The notes below the pieces were generated by a model. It searched no databases and was not told the DNA's origin. It saw only the letters and a list, made by a program, of their open reading frames with translations. From assembly GCA_963824395.1 (NCBI GenBank), contig CAWGPF010000005.1, positions 186,001-250,000 of the forward strand: a stretch of DNA of 64,000 nt, given 5' to 3'. This DNA comes from 13-2-20CM-66-19 sp963824395. GTDB taxonomy: Bacteria > Pseudomonadota > Gammaproteobacteria > Steroidobacterales > Steroidobacteraceae. This document shows, piece after piece, positions 17,445 to 27,575 of this stretch (position 1 is the first letter of the stretch; each line of letters opens with the position of its first letter). The position numbers were made by a program, and so were the translations under genes.

Positions 17445-19217
17445 TCAGCCGAGGCGCTGCTCGATCGCATCCAGTTCGCCGGTGAGGGCGGCAGGCAGAC
17501 GAGCGCCGTACTTGGCCAGATACTCGCGGATTTCACCGACCTCACGGCGCCACAGCGCCGGGTCCACGGCCAGGAGCGCCTGCAGCGCGTCGGGGGAGAG
17601 TTTCAGGCCCTGCATGTTGAGGTCCTGCGGACGCGGCAGGTTACCGATCGCGGTCTCGGTGGCGCCGGCCCGGCCGGCACAGCGTTCCAGCATCCACGCG
17701 AGCACCCGCAGATTCTCCCCGTAGCCGGGCCACAGGAACTTGCCCTGCGCGTCGCGCCGGAACCAGTTGACGTGGTAGATGCGCGGTGCGTGGGCGAGCT
17801 TCGCGCCGACGTTGAGCCAGTGCTGCCAGTAGTCCCCGAAGTTGTAACCGCAGAAGGGCTGCATCGCCATCGGATCGCGACGCGTGACTCCCACCTGCCC
17901 GACGGCCGCGGCGGTCGTCTCGGAGGCAACCGAGGCTCCGACCAGTACCCCGTGCTGCCAGCTGCGCGCCTCGTAGACGAGCGGCGCTACTTCGCGCCTG
18001 CGACCCCCGAACACCAGCGCCGAGATCGGCACACCCCGGGCATCCTCCGCGTGCGGGGAGTAGCTCGGGTTGCGGCGCGCATCCACGGTGAAGCGCGAGT
18101 TCGGATGGGCGGCCGGCCCGTTCGCCGGATCATAGGGGCGGCCCTGCCAGTCGAGCACCGGTTTGCCACTCGGCAGGCCCTCCCACCAGGGCTGGTTGTC
18201 GGCCGTGACCGCGACGTTCGTGAACAGCGTGTCGCGGCGGATCATGTCGTAGGCGTTGCGGTTGGTCTCGCGGTTGGTGCCGGGCACGACGCCGAAGTAG
18301 CCGGCCTCCGGATTGATCGCCCACAGCCGTCCGTCCTCACCCGGATGCAGCCAGGCGATGTCATCGCCGACGGTGAACACCCGCCAGCCCGGCAGCGACT
18401 GCGGGGGGATCAGCATGGCGAGGTTGGTCTTGCCGCAGGCGGACGGGAAGGCGCAGGCGATGTAGTGGGTCTCTCCCTGCGGGCTCTCAAGTCCCACGAT
18501 CAGCATGTGCTCGGCGAGCCAGCCCTCGCGCCGGGCCTGCCAGCTGGCGATGCGCAGCGCATGACACTTCTTGCCGAGCAGCGCATTGCCGCCGTAACCG
18601 GAGCCGAAACTCTCGATGGCGAGCTCCTCCGGGAAGTGCATGATGAAGCGCCGCTCGGGATCGAGTTCCCCGATTGAGTGCAGGCCGCGCACGAAGCTGC
18701 CTTCGCGCGAGATGCGCTCGAGCGCTGCGCGCCCGGCGCGCGTCATGATGAGCATGTTCAGCACCACATAGGGGCTGTCGGTGATCTCGACTCCGCAGCG
18801 TGACAGCGGCGAGTCGATCGGGCCCATGCAGTAGGGGATCACGTAGAGCGTGCGTTCGCGCATGCAGCCGCGGAACAGCTCGCGCATCTTGGCGTGCGCC
18901 GCCTGCGGCTCCATCCAGTGGTTGTTCGGACCCGCATCCTCCTGTGAGCGCGTGCAGATATAGGTCAGGTGCTCGACGCGCGCCACGTCGGAGGGCGCGG
19001 AGCGATACAGGTGGCAGCCGGGAAACTCTTCAGGGTTCAGGGTCTTGAGTTCGCCGCTCTTGAGCAGCTGCGCGGTGATCTCGCGCGCCTCGGCCTCGGT
19101 GCCCTCGCACCAGTGCACGGCGCGCGGCTGGGTCAGCTCGCGCACGGCAGCCACCCACTGCGCCACCGGGCGGCTCAGTTGGGAAAGGGGCAGCAGGGTA
19201 TGGGCGGCGGTAGCCAT
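17445..19217 (-). CDS. pckG: Phosphoenolpyruvate carboxykinase, GTP-dependent
   Basis: PckG converts oxaloacetate and GTP to phosphoenolpyruvate, the first step of gluconeogenesis. The 590-residue protein has the GTP-type signature FPSACGKTNLAML with the reactive cysteine in the P-loop. Other landmarks are the substrate loop GSGYGGNALLGKKCHALR, the downstream metal site FTVGDDIAWL and the nucleotide-binding NWFRRD. The ATG at 19217 is preferred over a TTG two codons earlier because AAGAGG lies 10 bases upstream. It converges on the cyclase gene with a 17-bp gap. Confidence 0.96.
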   Translation of the reverse strand: MATAAHTLLPLSQLSRPVAQWVAAVRELTQPRAVHWCEGTEAEAREITAQLLKSGELKTLNPEEFPGCHLYRSAPSDVARVEHLTYICTRSQEDAGPNNHWMEPQAAHAKMRELFRGCMRERTLYVIPYCMGPIDSPLSRCGVEITDSPYVVLNMLIMTRAGRAALERISREGSFVRGLHSIGELDPERRFIMHFPEELAIESFGSGYGGNALLGKKCHALRIASWQARREGWLAEHMLIVGLESPQGETHYIACAFPSACGKTNLAMLIPPQSLPGWRVFTVGDDIAWLHPGEDGRLWAINPEAGYFGVVPGTNRETNRNAYDMIRRDTLFTNVAVTADNQPWWEGLPSGKPVLDWQGRPYDPANGPAAHPNSRFTVDARRNPSYSPHAEDARGVPISALVFGGRRREVAPLVYEARSWQHGVLVGASVASETTAAAVGQVGVTRRDPMAMQPFCGYNFGDYWQHWLNVGAKLAHAPRIYHVNWFRRDAQGKFLWPGYGENLRVLAWMLERCAGRAGATETAIGNLPRPQDLNMQGLKLSPDALQALLAVDPALWRREVGEIREYLAKYGARLPAALTGELDAIEQRLG

Positions 19218-19416
19218 CCGCAAAGTCCTCTTATTCGATGGCCTCAGTAACCGTGAAGTATATCCCGGCCGACTTCCATGCCCTGATAAACTAGCGGTGC
19301 TCAGCCATTGTCTTTCATCCGGGCCGCGCGCACCAGTTTGCAGGAAATTCAGGAAGATACGACCCGCAGCAGCGCGTCTTTAGAGGCCGCCGCGGCGCCC
19401 GTAGGCGCACTCAGAC

Positions 19417-21408
19417 ATGCTGGATCTTGAAGACATATTCGGCAGCGGCGGGCCTCTGGCCCAGGCGCTGCCGGACTTCCGCACGCGCCGCGAACAGCTG
19501 CACATGGCGCAGCGCATCGCTGATGCCCTGGCGGCACGCGAGTCACTGGTGGTCGAGGCTGGCACCGGCACCGGTAAGACCTTCGCGTACCTCGTGCCGA
19601 CACTCCTCTCCGGACGACGCGTACTGATCTCCACCGGCACGCGCACGCTCCAGGACCAGCTCTTCAGCAAGGACCTGCCGCTGGTCGCGGCCGCCCTCGG
19701 ACGTCCCGCGCGGGTCTCGCTCTTGAAAGGCCGTGCCAATTACCTGTGCCGCTACCGCATCGAGCGGCTGGACTCGCACGGGGAGCAGATGGCACTCGAG
19801 AACTTCGGCGTCAGCCGCACCCGCGCCGCGCAGGCGATGCTCGCGCGTGTGCAGCGCTGGGCGCGGACCACGCGGCGCGGCGACCTCGCCGAAATCCGCG
19901 GGCTCTCTGACACCCACCCGGTGTGGTCGCAGGTGACCTCCACGCGCGAGAGCTGCCTCGGGGCGCGCTGCGCCCAGTTCGCGCGCTGCCACGTGGTGCT
20001 GGCACGGCGCGAGGCCCTCGAGGCCGACGTCGTCATCGTCAACCATCACCTGCTGCTGGCGGACCTGGCCCTCAAGGAGGACGGTTTCGGGGACCTGCTG
20101 GGTTCGGCCGATGCCATCATCCTTGATGAGGCGCACCAGATCCCGGATCTCGCGACACAGTTCTTCGGCGCGCAGGTGAGCAGCCGTCAGGTCGAGACGC
20201 TGCTGCGGGATCTGAAGACGGAAGTGCCGGCGCACCAGACTGGCGCAGCCCCCGGTGAGCGCTCGCAGGCCCTGCCCGCGGCGCTTTCTGAAGTCGAGGA
20301 GGCTCTGCAGCAGCTGCGCGCTAACGCGGCGCGCGTGACGGGCCGCATCGCCTGGGCGCCGGGGGCCTCGCCGCTGACGCGCGCCGTCGGCTCGCTCGAG
20401 CATGCGCTGCAGGCGCTGCAGCACCTGCTCGCTGATGCTGAGGAATCCTCGCCCCTCGCGCCCCTCGCCGAGCGGGCCGCGGAAGTGGCGGCGAATCTTA
20501 CGCGCCTCGGCGCGGATGAGCTTGAGGGTGCGCGCACGCTCGAGACAGGTCCGCGCAGCTTCACCTTAAGCCTCATGCCGTTCGACATCTCGCAGCGCTT
20601 CCGCGCCCTCATGGCAGCGCGTGGCGGAGCGTGGATCTTCACCTCCGCGACGCTGTGTCTCGGGGAGGAGTTCGGTCATTTCACAGGGCGCCTCGGGCTC
20701 ACCGATGCCGCGACACTCAAGATCGAAAGTCCCTTCGATCACGAACGACAGAGTCTTCTGTACCTGCCGGCGGGACTTCCGGAGCCGACCGCGTCCGGCT
20801 ACGTCGAGGCCGTGATCGACACCGCCGAGCCTCTGATCCGTGCGGCAGGCGGTGGTGCTTTCATCCTCTTTACCAGTCACCGCGCACTCGCCCAGGGCGC
20901 GACGATCCTGCGGCAGCGCTGGTCGCTGCCGCTGCCGTTCAAGCTCCTGGTGCAGGGCGAGGCGCCGCGCGAGCGCATGCTCGAGGAATTCCGTGCCGAC
21001 GGCAACGCGGTGCTTCTGGGTACCGCGAGTTTCTGGGAGGGCGTGGACGTGAAGGGTGAGGCGCTGCGCCTCGTGATCATCGAGAAGTTGCCCTTTGCCT
21101 CGCCGGATGATCCGCTGGTGCGGGCGCGCATCGAACACCTCACGGCCACCGGCGGTAACGCGTTTCGCGACTACCAGCTGCCCGAGGCTGCACTGACGCT
21201 GAAGCAGGGAGCTGGGCGTCTCATCCGCAGCGAAGAGGACTACGGCGTCGTCGTCATCTGCGATCCGCGCCTGGTAGGCCGCAGCTACGGGCGCGTATTC
21301 CTCGCCGCGCTCCCGCCGATGACCGTCACGCGCGAGTCCGCGGAGGCACTGCGCTTCCTGCGGCGTCACGGCGCGCGCCCGCCAGCCACGGCCGCCGTAG
21401 CGTTATGA
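19417..21408 (+). CDS. yoaA: ATP-dependent DNA helicase, YoaA/DinG family
   Basis: This is a superfamily 2, XPD-like 5'-3' helicase of DNA repair. The 663-residue protein has Walker A in VVEAGTGTGKTFAYLVP, motif Ia in STGTRTLQDQL, the DEAH box in IILDEAHQIPD and late motifs in GTASFWEGVDVKGEALRLVII and QGAGRLIRSEEDYG. The iron-sulfur cluster cysteines are in NYLCRYR, SCLGARC and FARC. Length and the cluster pattern fit YoaA better than DinG. The stop overlaps the tsaB start as ATGA. Confidence 0.92.
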   Translation: MLDLEDIFGSGGPLAQALPDFRTRREQLHMAQRIADALAARESLVVEAGTGTGKTFAYLVPTLLSGRRVLISTGTRTLQDQLFSKDLPLVAAALGRPARVSLLKGRANYLCRYRIERLDSHGEQMALENFGVSRTRAAQAMLARVQRWARTTRRGDLAEIRGLSDTHPVWSQVTSTRESCLGARCAQFARCHVVLARREALEADVVIVNHHLLLADLALKEDGFGDLLGSADAIILDEAHQIPDLATQFFGAQVSSRQVETLLRDLKTEVPAHQTGAAPGERSQALPAALSEVEEALQQLRANAARVTGRIAWAPGASPLTRAVGSLEHALQALQHLLADAEESSPLAPLAERAAEVAANLTRLGADELEGARTLETGPRSFTLSLMPFDISQRFRALMAARGGAWIFTSATLCLGEEFGHFTGRLGLTDAATLKIESPFDHERQSLLYLPAGLPEPTASGYVEAVIDTAEPLIRAAGGGAFILFTSHRALAQGATILRQRWSLPLPFKLLVQGEAPRERMLEEFRADGNAVLLGTASFWEGVDVKGEALRLVIIEKLPFASPDDPLVRARIEHLTATGGNAFRDYQLPEAALTLKQGAGRLIRSEEDYGVVVICDPRLVGRSYGRVFLAALPPMTVTRESAEALRFLRRHGARPPATAAVAL

Positions 21409-22121
21409 AAATCCTCGCCCTTGATACCGCGACTGAGAACTGCTCCGCCGCACTCTTTATTAATGGCACGTCCCTCGAGCGCGAGCAGCGCCTCGGCCGC
21501 CAGGCGGCCGAGGCGCTGCTGCCCATGGTGCACTCGCTCCTCGCCGAGGCTGAGGTGAGGCTGTGCGACCTTGATGCCATCGCCTTTGGCCGCGGGCCCG
21601 GGGGGTTCACCGGCGTGCGCCTGGCCGCGAGTGTCACCCAGGGGCTCGCCTTCGGGGCGGGCTTAGGGGTGGTCGGCGTGTCGGATCTTCAGGCTCTCGC
21701 CCAGCGCGCGCTCGGCGAAGCGCCGCAGTGCCTGGCTGTGCTCGCCTGCACCGATGCCCGCATGCACGAGGTTTACTGCGGTGCGTTCGAGCGCGGCCCG
21801 GGCGGGGCGGCCTCGCCTGCAGCCCCGGAACGCGTGCTCGCTCCCGGGAAGGTCGCCGTGCCGCAGGCCTGGTCCGGTACGCCCCGAGCCCTGGGGGTGG
21901 GCAATGGCTTTGCCGTCTACCCGGAGCTCGCGGCCGCCTGCGCCGGGCAGCTTGCCGGCATCCGCAGTGACCTGTGGCCCCGCGCGCGCGAGATTGCGCA
22001 GCTGGCCGCTACGGAGGTGGCCGCCGGGCGACTCGAGCCGGCGGAGCGGGCGCTGCCGGTCTACCTGCGCGATGATGTGACACAGCCGGCGCGGCCGCCG
22101 GCGCCGGGTTCATCAACCTGA
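21405..22121 (+). CDS. tsaB: tRNA threonylcarbamoyladenosine biosynthesis protein TsaB
   Basis: TsaB is the scaffold partner of TsaD in forming t6A37 in tRNAs that read ANN codons. The 238-residue protein has the ASKHA opening ILALDTATENCSAAL, the dimerisation region RQAAEALLPMVHSLLAEA and GRGPGGFTGVRLAASVTQGLA. It lacks the metal-binding histidine pair of TsaD, as expected. Four bases overlap with yoaA. Confidence 0.95.
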   Translation: MKILALDTATENCSAALFINGTSLEREQRLGRQAAEALLPMVHSLLAEAEVRLCDLDAIAFGRGPGGFTGVRLAASVTQGLAFGAGLGVVGVSDLQALAQRALGEAPQCLAVLACTDARMHEVYCGAFERGPGGAASPAAPERVLAPGKVAVPQAWSGTPRALGVGNGFAVYPELAAACAGQLAGIRSDLWPRAREIAQLAATEVAAGRLEPAERALPVYLRDDVTQPARPPAPGSST

Positions 22122-22135
22122 CACGGCCTCGCGCA

Positions 22136-22157
22136 CTGTCATGAATCTGCAACACTG
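22136..22157 (+). promoter_or_regulatory. Pho box upstream of phoB
   Basis: CTGTCATGAAT (22136-22146) is followed at 11-bp spacing by CTGCAACACTG, the two direct half-sites of a PhoB box (consensus CTGTCATAAAT repeated every 11 bp). It lies 46-67 bp before the phoB start and implies autoregulation. Confidence 0.7.
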
Positions 22158-22202
22158 GACCTCTGTAATACCCGCGCTCTTTACAGAGCGGTAACGAATC
22201 AC

Positions 22203-22898
<696 letters not shown>

Positions 22899-22932
22899 TG
22901 AGCGCCACTTAGGACGAGGCGCGGTTAAGCCC

Positions 22933-24258
22933 ATGCAACCCGCGACACAGGCCTGGTTGTTCGCGGCCGGGCGTCTGCTTGCCACCGTGGTGGTCGGTGC
23001 CGCCGCCGGATGGCTGTTCGGCAACGTGTGGGGCGGACTGGCCTGTGCCCTCGCGCTGCACCTCGCCTGGGTACTCACCTACCTCTTTCGCCTCGAGTGG
23101 TGGCTGCGCCACCGCAACTACGCCGAGCCTCCGGATGTGGGCGGCGTGTGGGGCGAGATCATCGCGCAGATCGTGCGCCTGCACCGGCGCAAGCGCTTCC
23201 ACAAGCAGCGCTTCGTGCAGCTGATGCGCCAGCTGCAGCGCTCGACCGCGGCGCTCCCCGATGGCGTCGTCATCCTGAACGCGCAGCGCGAGATCGTCTG
23301 GTTCAACCGCATGGCGGCGCGCCTCCTCAACCTGCGCCGCACGGCAGACCTCGGCATGCGCATCGAGAACCTGCTGCGAGCGCCGGAATTCGTGCGCTAC
23401 CTCGCCGCCGCCGATTTCGCCAACCCGGTCGTGGTACGCACCACGACCGGCGAGGACGGCTTTCTGTCGCTGCAGGTGGCGCCCTACGGGGACGGTCAGC
23501 TGCTGCTGCTGGTGCGGGACGTGTCGCGCCAGATGCGCCTTGAGGCCGTGCGGCGCGACTTCGTGGCGAACGCCTCGCACGAGCTGCGCTCGCCCTTGAC
23601 CGTGATCTCGGGATACCTCGAGACGCTGGCGGCCGATCCGGTGCTCGATGCGGAGCTGCATGCGCCGCTCGCCGAGATGCGCCGCCAGGCGGAGCGCATG
23701 ACGGCGATCATCCGCGATCTCATCGAGCTGTCCCGCCTGGAAGAAACCGACGAAGTGGTCGGCGGGGAGCCGGTGGATGTCGCCGCACTCATCTCGCTGC
23801 TGCGCAAGGACGTGCTCGCCCGCCCGGTACACCCCAAGGATGTGCGCGTGAAAGTCGAGTCGCAGGCGCGCCTGCTCGGGGATGAGCCGGAGGTGCACTC
23901 CGCGTTCTCCAATCTCGTCGACAACGCCGCCAAGTACACCCCCGAGGAGGGCTCGCTCGAGATCCGCTGGTGGGTCGATGAGGACGGCGGCCACTTCGCC
24001 GTCAGCGACACCGGCATGGGTGTGCCGCCCGAGCACATCCCGCGTCTCACCGAGCGCTTCTACCGGGTGGATGCCGGACGCTCGCGGGCCACCGGGGGCT
24101 CGGGGTTGGGGCTTGCGATCGTCAAGCACGTACTGCAGCGGCACGGGGCCACGCTCGAGGTAAAAAGCACGCTCGGTGCGGGCAGCACCTTCACCTGCCA
24201 TTTTCCCCCCGAGCGCATCGTCCAGAACGTGCGCACGCCGTCCGCCGCAACGGCTTAA
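22933..24258 (+). CDS. phoR: Phosphate regulon sensor histidine kinase PhoR
   Basis: PhoR controls PhoB in response to signals from PstSCAB/PhoU. The 441-residue protein has two N-terminal transmembrane segments (about 13-30 and 35-55) with almost no periplasmic loop, as in known PhoR. A PAS domain follows (about 100-200: ALPDGVVILNAQREIVWFN). The DHp domain has H216 (NASHELRSPLTVISGYLE), and the ATPase domain has NLVDNAAKYTP, DTGMGVP and GGSGLGLAIVKH. It starts 34 bp after phoB in the same operon. Confidence 0.96.
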   Translation: MQPATQAWLFAAGRLLATVVVGAAAGWLFGNVWGGLACALALHLAWVLTYLFRLEWWLRHRNYAEPPDVGGVWGEIIAQIVRLHRRKRFHKQRFVQLMRQLQRSTAALPDGVVILNAQREIVWFNRMAARLLNLRRTADLGMRIENLLRAPEFVRYLAAADFANPVVVRTTTGEDGFLSLQVAPYGDGQLLLLVRDVSRQMRLEAVRRDFVANASHELRSPLTVISGYLETLAADPVLDAELHAPLAEMRRQAERMTAIIRDLIELSRLEETDEVVGGEPVDVAALISLLRKDVLARPVHPKDVRVKVESQARLLGDEPEVHSAFSNLVDNAAKYTPEEGSLEIRWWVDEDGGHFAVSDTGMGVPPEHIPRLTERFYRVDAGRSRATGGSGLGLAIVKHVLQRHGATLEVKSTLGAGSTFTCHFPPERIVQNVRTPSAATA

Positions 24259-24302
24259 GGTTGTCCCGCAAGCCTTTCGTCCGTCAGAAAGACTTCGTGC
24301 GC

Positions 24303-24323
24303 CTGTCATGGAAACGACACGCG
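24303..24323 (+). promoter_or_regulatory. Weak Pho-box candidate before the plcP-like gene
   Basis: CTGTCATGGAA (24303-24313) is a good first half-site; the following 11 bases ACGACACGCG match poorly. It lies in the 126-bp gap between phoR and the next gene and could give a phosphate-responsive promoter for the lipid-remodelling pair. Confidence 0.3.
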
Positions 24324-24384
24324 CCTGCCGGAGGCTTGCGAAGGCCACTACGGCCCTCATGGGCGGCAGCGCTAAGGACGGATC

Positions 24385-25197
24385 ATGGCAGGCGGCACCC
24401 CTTCCCGCGGCAGTCGGACCCGGGCCCGGACTCTGTTCCTCTCGGACATCCACTTAGGCTTCCGTCACGCCCGGGCGCACGAGCTCAATGCGTTCCTGGC
24501 CGGCGTCGAGGCGGAGACCATCGTCCTCGTCGGGGACATCGTGGATGCCTGGAGTCTCGCACGGCGTGCGTACTGGAGCAGCGAGCACACCCAGGTGGTG
24601 CGCACGCTGCTGGCGCGCCAGCGCGCCGGCGCGCGCCTGATCTACATCCCCGGTAACCACGATGCGAGTCTGGCGATGCTCGCGCAGATGCTGCGCGGGC
24701 AGTTCGAGGTGCACCGCGAGTGGGTGCACCGCACAGCAAAGGGGGCGCGCCTGCTGGTGCTGCACGGGGACCAGTTCGACGGTGTCGTGCACTGCGCGCC
24801 GTGGCTGCAGCAGCTCGGTGACTTCATGCACGGCACCACCGTGGGCGTCAGTCACTGGATCAACAACTGGCGGCGGCGCTTCGGCAAGCCCTACTGGCCG
24901 CTCACCGAGCGTCTGAAACTCAGCCTCGGGGTGTCGGCGCGCTACATCCTCAGGTTCGAGGAACACGCGGCCGAGCATGCGCGCGCGCAAGGGTATGACG
25001 GGGTGGTCTGCGGGCACATCCACCGCGCCAACCTGCGCACCGTCGGCGGCACGGTGTACGCCAACACCGGGGACTGGGTGGAATCGTGCTCCGCCCTCAC
25101 CGAGAGCGAGGGCGGGGAGCTCGCGCTCCTGCGCTGGCCGCACACGGCTGCGGCCACGGCGCGCTCAGGTGTATCCCTGGTGGCGGATCCGGCGTGA
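24385..25197 (+). CDS. plcP: PlcP-like metallophosphoesterase, phosphate-starvation phospholipase C
   Basis: The 270-residue protein is a calcineurin-like metallophosphoesterase of the COG2908 group. Metal ligands are D21 and H23 (LSDIHLG), D51 (VGDIVD), N91-H92 (PGNHD), H127 (HGDQFD) and H211/H213 (GHIH). The group includes LpxH, but DIVDAWSL...YWSSEHTQVVRTLL, RRRFGKPYWPL and NTGDWVESC match the PlcP branch of Sinorhizobium and marine bacteria. That enzyme removes head groups from phospholipids under phosphate limitation. The gene stands between phoR and a glycosyltransferase that starts inside its stop codon (GTGA), followed by phoU, which fits PlcP rather than lipid A synthesis. An LpxH-like activity cannot be excluded from sequence alone. 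Confidence 0.8.
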   Translation: MAGGTPSRGSRTRARTLFLSDIHLGFRHARAHELNAFLAGVEAETIVLVGDIVDAWSLARRAYWSSEHTQVVRTLLARQRAGARLIYIPGNHDASLAMLAQMLRGQFEVHREWVHRTAKGARLLVLHGDQFDGVVHCAPWLQQLGDFMHGTTVGVSHWINNWRRRFGKPYWPLTERLKLSLGVSARYILRFEEHAAEHARAQGYDGVVCGHIHRANLRTVGGTVYANTGDWVESCSALTESEGGELALLRWPHTAAATARSGVSLVADPA

Positions 25198-26297
25198 GGA
25201 TTGCGCTGGCGACGGATGCCTGGACGCCCCAGATCAACGGCGTCGTTACGACCCTCAAGGCGACGGCCGCCGGGCTGACCGCCCTCGGGCACGAGGTGCG
25301 CGTGATTCACCCCGAAGGGCTGTGGTGCATGCCCTGCCCGAGTTACCCGGAGATCCGCCTCGCGCTCGCCCCGGGCGCGCACGTGGCGCGGGAGCTGAAG
25401 GCCTTCGCACCGCACGCGGTGCACATCGCCACCGAGGGCCCCCTGGGGATGGCGGTGCGCCGCTACTGCCGCGCCCGCCGCCTGCCCTTCACGACCTCCT
25501 ACCACACGCATTATCCGGAGTACCTGCGCGCCCGCTGGCCGATCCCGCTCGGCTTCACCTACGCCTGGCTGCGCCGTTTCCACAACGCCGCCGCGCGCAC
25601 CTTCGTCAGCAGTCCGACGCTCGAAGCGCAGCTGCGTGCCCGCGGATTCGCGAGCCTGCATCGCTGGCGGCGCGGCGTCGACCTCAAGCGCTTCCACCCG
25701 GACGCCCCCGCCCACACGCTGCTGCAGGGACTGCCCAGGCCGCTCATGGCCTGCGTCGGGCGCCTGGCGGTGGAGAAAAACCTCGACGCCTTTCTCGGCC
25801 TTGAAATGCCCGGGACCAAGCTCGTCATCGGCGACGGGCCGCACCGCGCCAGCCTCGAGGCGCGGCACGGGAGTGCGCGGTTCGTGGGGTTTCGCACCGG
25901 GGCGGAGCTCACCCGGATGCTCTGTGGCGTCGACGCGCTCGTCTTCCCAAGTCTCACCGACACCTTTGGGATCGCGATGATCGAGGCCCTGGCGTGCGGG
26001 GTGCCGGTGGCCGCGTTTCCGGTGCCTGGACCCATTGACGTGCTTGAGCCGGGCGTGACGGGCGTCCTCGACACGGACCTTCGCGCCGCCATCGCCGGCG
26101 CCCTGCGCCTGAGCCGCGTGCGCTGCGCGGACGCTGCGCGTGCCTTCACCTGGGAGGCGGCGACCGCGCAGTTCCTGGACGGCCTTGCGCCCATCCCGGC
26201 GCCGCTGCGCATGAGAGTGGCCGCCGGCCGCAGTTCCGCTATCATCGGCCGTACAGCGGCGCGCAGGCAGCCGAGCCAGGCCGGAGACGCCAACTGA
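25194..26297 (+). CDS. Agt-like GT4 glycosyltransferase, probable glycolipid synthase
   Basis: The 367-residue protein starts at a GTG overlapping the preceding stop. It has the GT4 N-terminal pattern IALATDAWTPQINGVVTTLK, then HIATEGPLG, TTSYHTHYPEYLRAR and RGVDLKRF. The nucleotide-sugar site includes VGRLAVEKN and the acidic motif SLTDTFGIAMIEALACGVPVAA (in part). Close relatives sit beside plcP and transfer sugars to diacylglycerol, replacing phospholipids with glycolipids during phosphate starvation. The donor sugar cannot be told from the sequence. The last 40 or so residues (PIPAPLRMRVAAGRSS...) look divergent. The stop overlaps the phoU start by one base. Confidence 0.78.
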   Translation: MRIALATDAWTPQINGVVTTLKATAAGLTALGHEVRVIHPEGLWCMPCPSYPEIRLALAPGAHVARELKAFAPHAVHIATEGPLGMAVRRYCRARRLPFTTSYHTHYPEYLRARWPIPLGFTYAWLRRFHNAAARTFVSSPTLEAQLRARGFASLHRWRRGVDLKRFHPDAPAHTLLQGLPRPLMACVGRLAVEKNLDAFLGLEMPGTKLVIGDGPHRASLEARHGSARFVGFRTGAELTRMLCGVDALVFPSLTDTFGIAMIEALACGVPVAAFPVPGPIDVLEPGVTGVLDTDLRAAIAGALRLSRVRCADAARAFTWEAATAQFLDGLAPIPAPLRMRVAAGRSSAIIGRTAARRQPSQAGDAN

Positions 26298-27043
26298 TGG
26301 AAACCGCCGATCTCAGTCACCACATTTCCCGGCGCTTCAACGAGGACCTCGAGCGCGTGCGCAGCAAGGTGCTCGGCATGGGCGGCTTCGTCGAGCAGCA
26401 GCTGCGTAAGGCCATCACCGCCCTCATCGAGGGCGACAGCTCGCTCGGGGAATCAGTGGCGCTCGATGACCACCAGGTGAACAACATGGAGGTCATGATC
26501 GACGAGGAGTGCAGCAAGATCCTCGCGACCCGGGCGCCGGCCGCCGGTGACCTGCGGGTGATCGTGGCCATCATCAAGACCATCACCGATCTTGAGCGCA
26601 TCGGAGATGAGGGCGAGAAGATCGGCTACATCGCCTCGCGCCTCGCCACCATGGAACGCCCCGCCGACAAGTACCGCGAGATCAAGCACCTCGGGCGCGT
26701 GGTGTCGGAGATGGTGCACGACGCCCTCGATGCGTTTGCGCGCATGGACGTGGAGTCAGCGCTGCGGGTGGCGCGTCAGGACCGCCTGGTGGACGAGGAG
26801 TACGAGGCCATCCAGCGCCAGAGCATCACCTTCATGATGGAGGACCCGCGCACCATCCGCCGGGCGCTCGATGTCATGTGGGTGGTGCGGGCGCTCGAGC
26901 GCATCGGCGACCACGCCAAGAACATCAGCGAGTACGTCATCTACATGGTGCACGGCAAGGACATCCGCCACACCTCTCTCGATGACGTCGAGCGCGAGCT
27001 GCGCGCCGGCGCGCCGGGCGGCGGCGCCTCGACGCCGGCCTAG
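26297..27043 (+). CDS. phoU: Phosphate signalling regulator PhoU
   Basis: PhoU links the Pst transporter to PhoR and keeps the Pho regulon off when phosphate is plentiful. The 248-residue protein consists of two three-helix bundles with the metal-binding E/D-x-x-x-D motifs (about residues 85-103, DLRVIVAIIKTITDLERIGD, and 188-206, TIRRALDVMWVVRALERIGD). It overlaps the glycosyltransferase gene by one base (TGATG). In many bacteria phoU follows pstB; here it closes the phoBR-plcP unit instead, about 2 kb before pstS. Confidence 0.96.
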   Translation: METADLSHHISRRFNEDLERVRSKVLGMGGFVEQQLRKAITALIEGDSSLGESVALDDHQVNNMEVMIDEECSKILATRAPAAGDLRVIVAIIKTITDLERIGDEGEKIGYIASRLATMERPADKYREIKHLGRVVSEMVHDALDAFARMDVESALRVARQDRLVDEEYEAIQRQSITFMMEDPRTIRRALDVMWVVRALERIGDHAKNISEYVIYMVHGKDIRHTSLDDVERELRAGAPGGGASTPA

Positions 27044-27083
27044 CGCCTAGCGCGCCCACGGCAAGGCTCGCTATGCTTGGCGG

Positions 27084-27575
27084 ATGACGAACCGCCGCCT
27101 GCCCAATCTTGCCGGATTTGCCCTGTGCGCGGCGCTGCTCGCGTACGCGCTCTACTCGCAGTTCCACCTGGGGCTCGATCCTTGCCCGCTGTGCATCTTC
27201 CAGCGCGTCGGCATCGTTCTCACCGGACTCATGTTCCTGCTCGCCGCCCTGCACAACCCGCGCGGCGCGGGACGCACCGTCTATGGGGCGCTGATCGGCC
27301 TCGCCGCGCTTGCCACCGCGGCCGTTGCTGCACGGCACCTGTACGTGCAGCATCTGCCGCCCGGCTCGCTCCCCTCCTGCGGCGCCCCTTTGGGGACGCT
27401 GTTCAAGTTCAGCCCGTTCTTCGAGGTCATCAAAAAGGTGCTCACCGGAAGCGGGGAGTGCGGGGAAGTGAACTGGCGCTTCCTCGGGCTCGCCATGCCG
27501 GCGTGGGTGCTGCTGTGGTCCCTGGGGCTGCTCGCGCTCGGTCTGCGCGCCAACCTCAGGCGAGCAGGTTCCTAA
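27084..27575 (+). CDS. dsbB: Disulfide bond formation protein DsbB
   Basis: DsbB reoxidises DsbA and passes electrons to quinone. The 163-residue protein has four transmembrane helices, the CPLC redox pair (C34, C37) in LDPCPLCIFQRVG and the second periplasmic pair C99 and C126. Helix positions (about 10-24, 40-57, 66-83, 132-152) fit the family. Its last 20 bp overlap the end of dapE on the other strand. Confidence 0.95.
   Translation: MTNRRLPNLAGFALCAALLAYALYSQFHLGLDPCPLCIFQRVGIVLTGLMFLLAALHNPRGAGRTVYGALIGLAALATAAVAARHLYVQHLPPGSLPSCGAPLGTLFKFSPFFEVIKKVLTGSGECGEVNWRFLGLAMPAWVLLWSLGLLALGLRANLRRAGS

Noticed and set aside
24261..24656. A plus-strand frame beginning just after phoR
   Set aside because: It overlaps the PlcP-like gene in another frame and is arginine/proline-rich in the way of high-GC shadow frames.
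24385..25197. Assignment of the metallophosphoesterase as LpxH
   Set aside because: The sequence is closer to PlcP by remembered motifs, and its neighbours are phoR, a glycosyltransferase and phoU rather than lipid A genes. LpxH is kept as an alternative.
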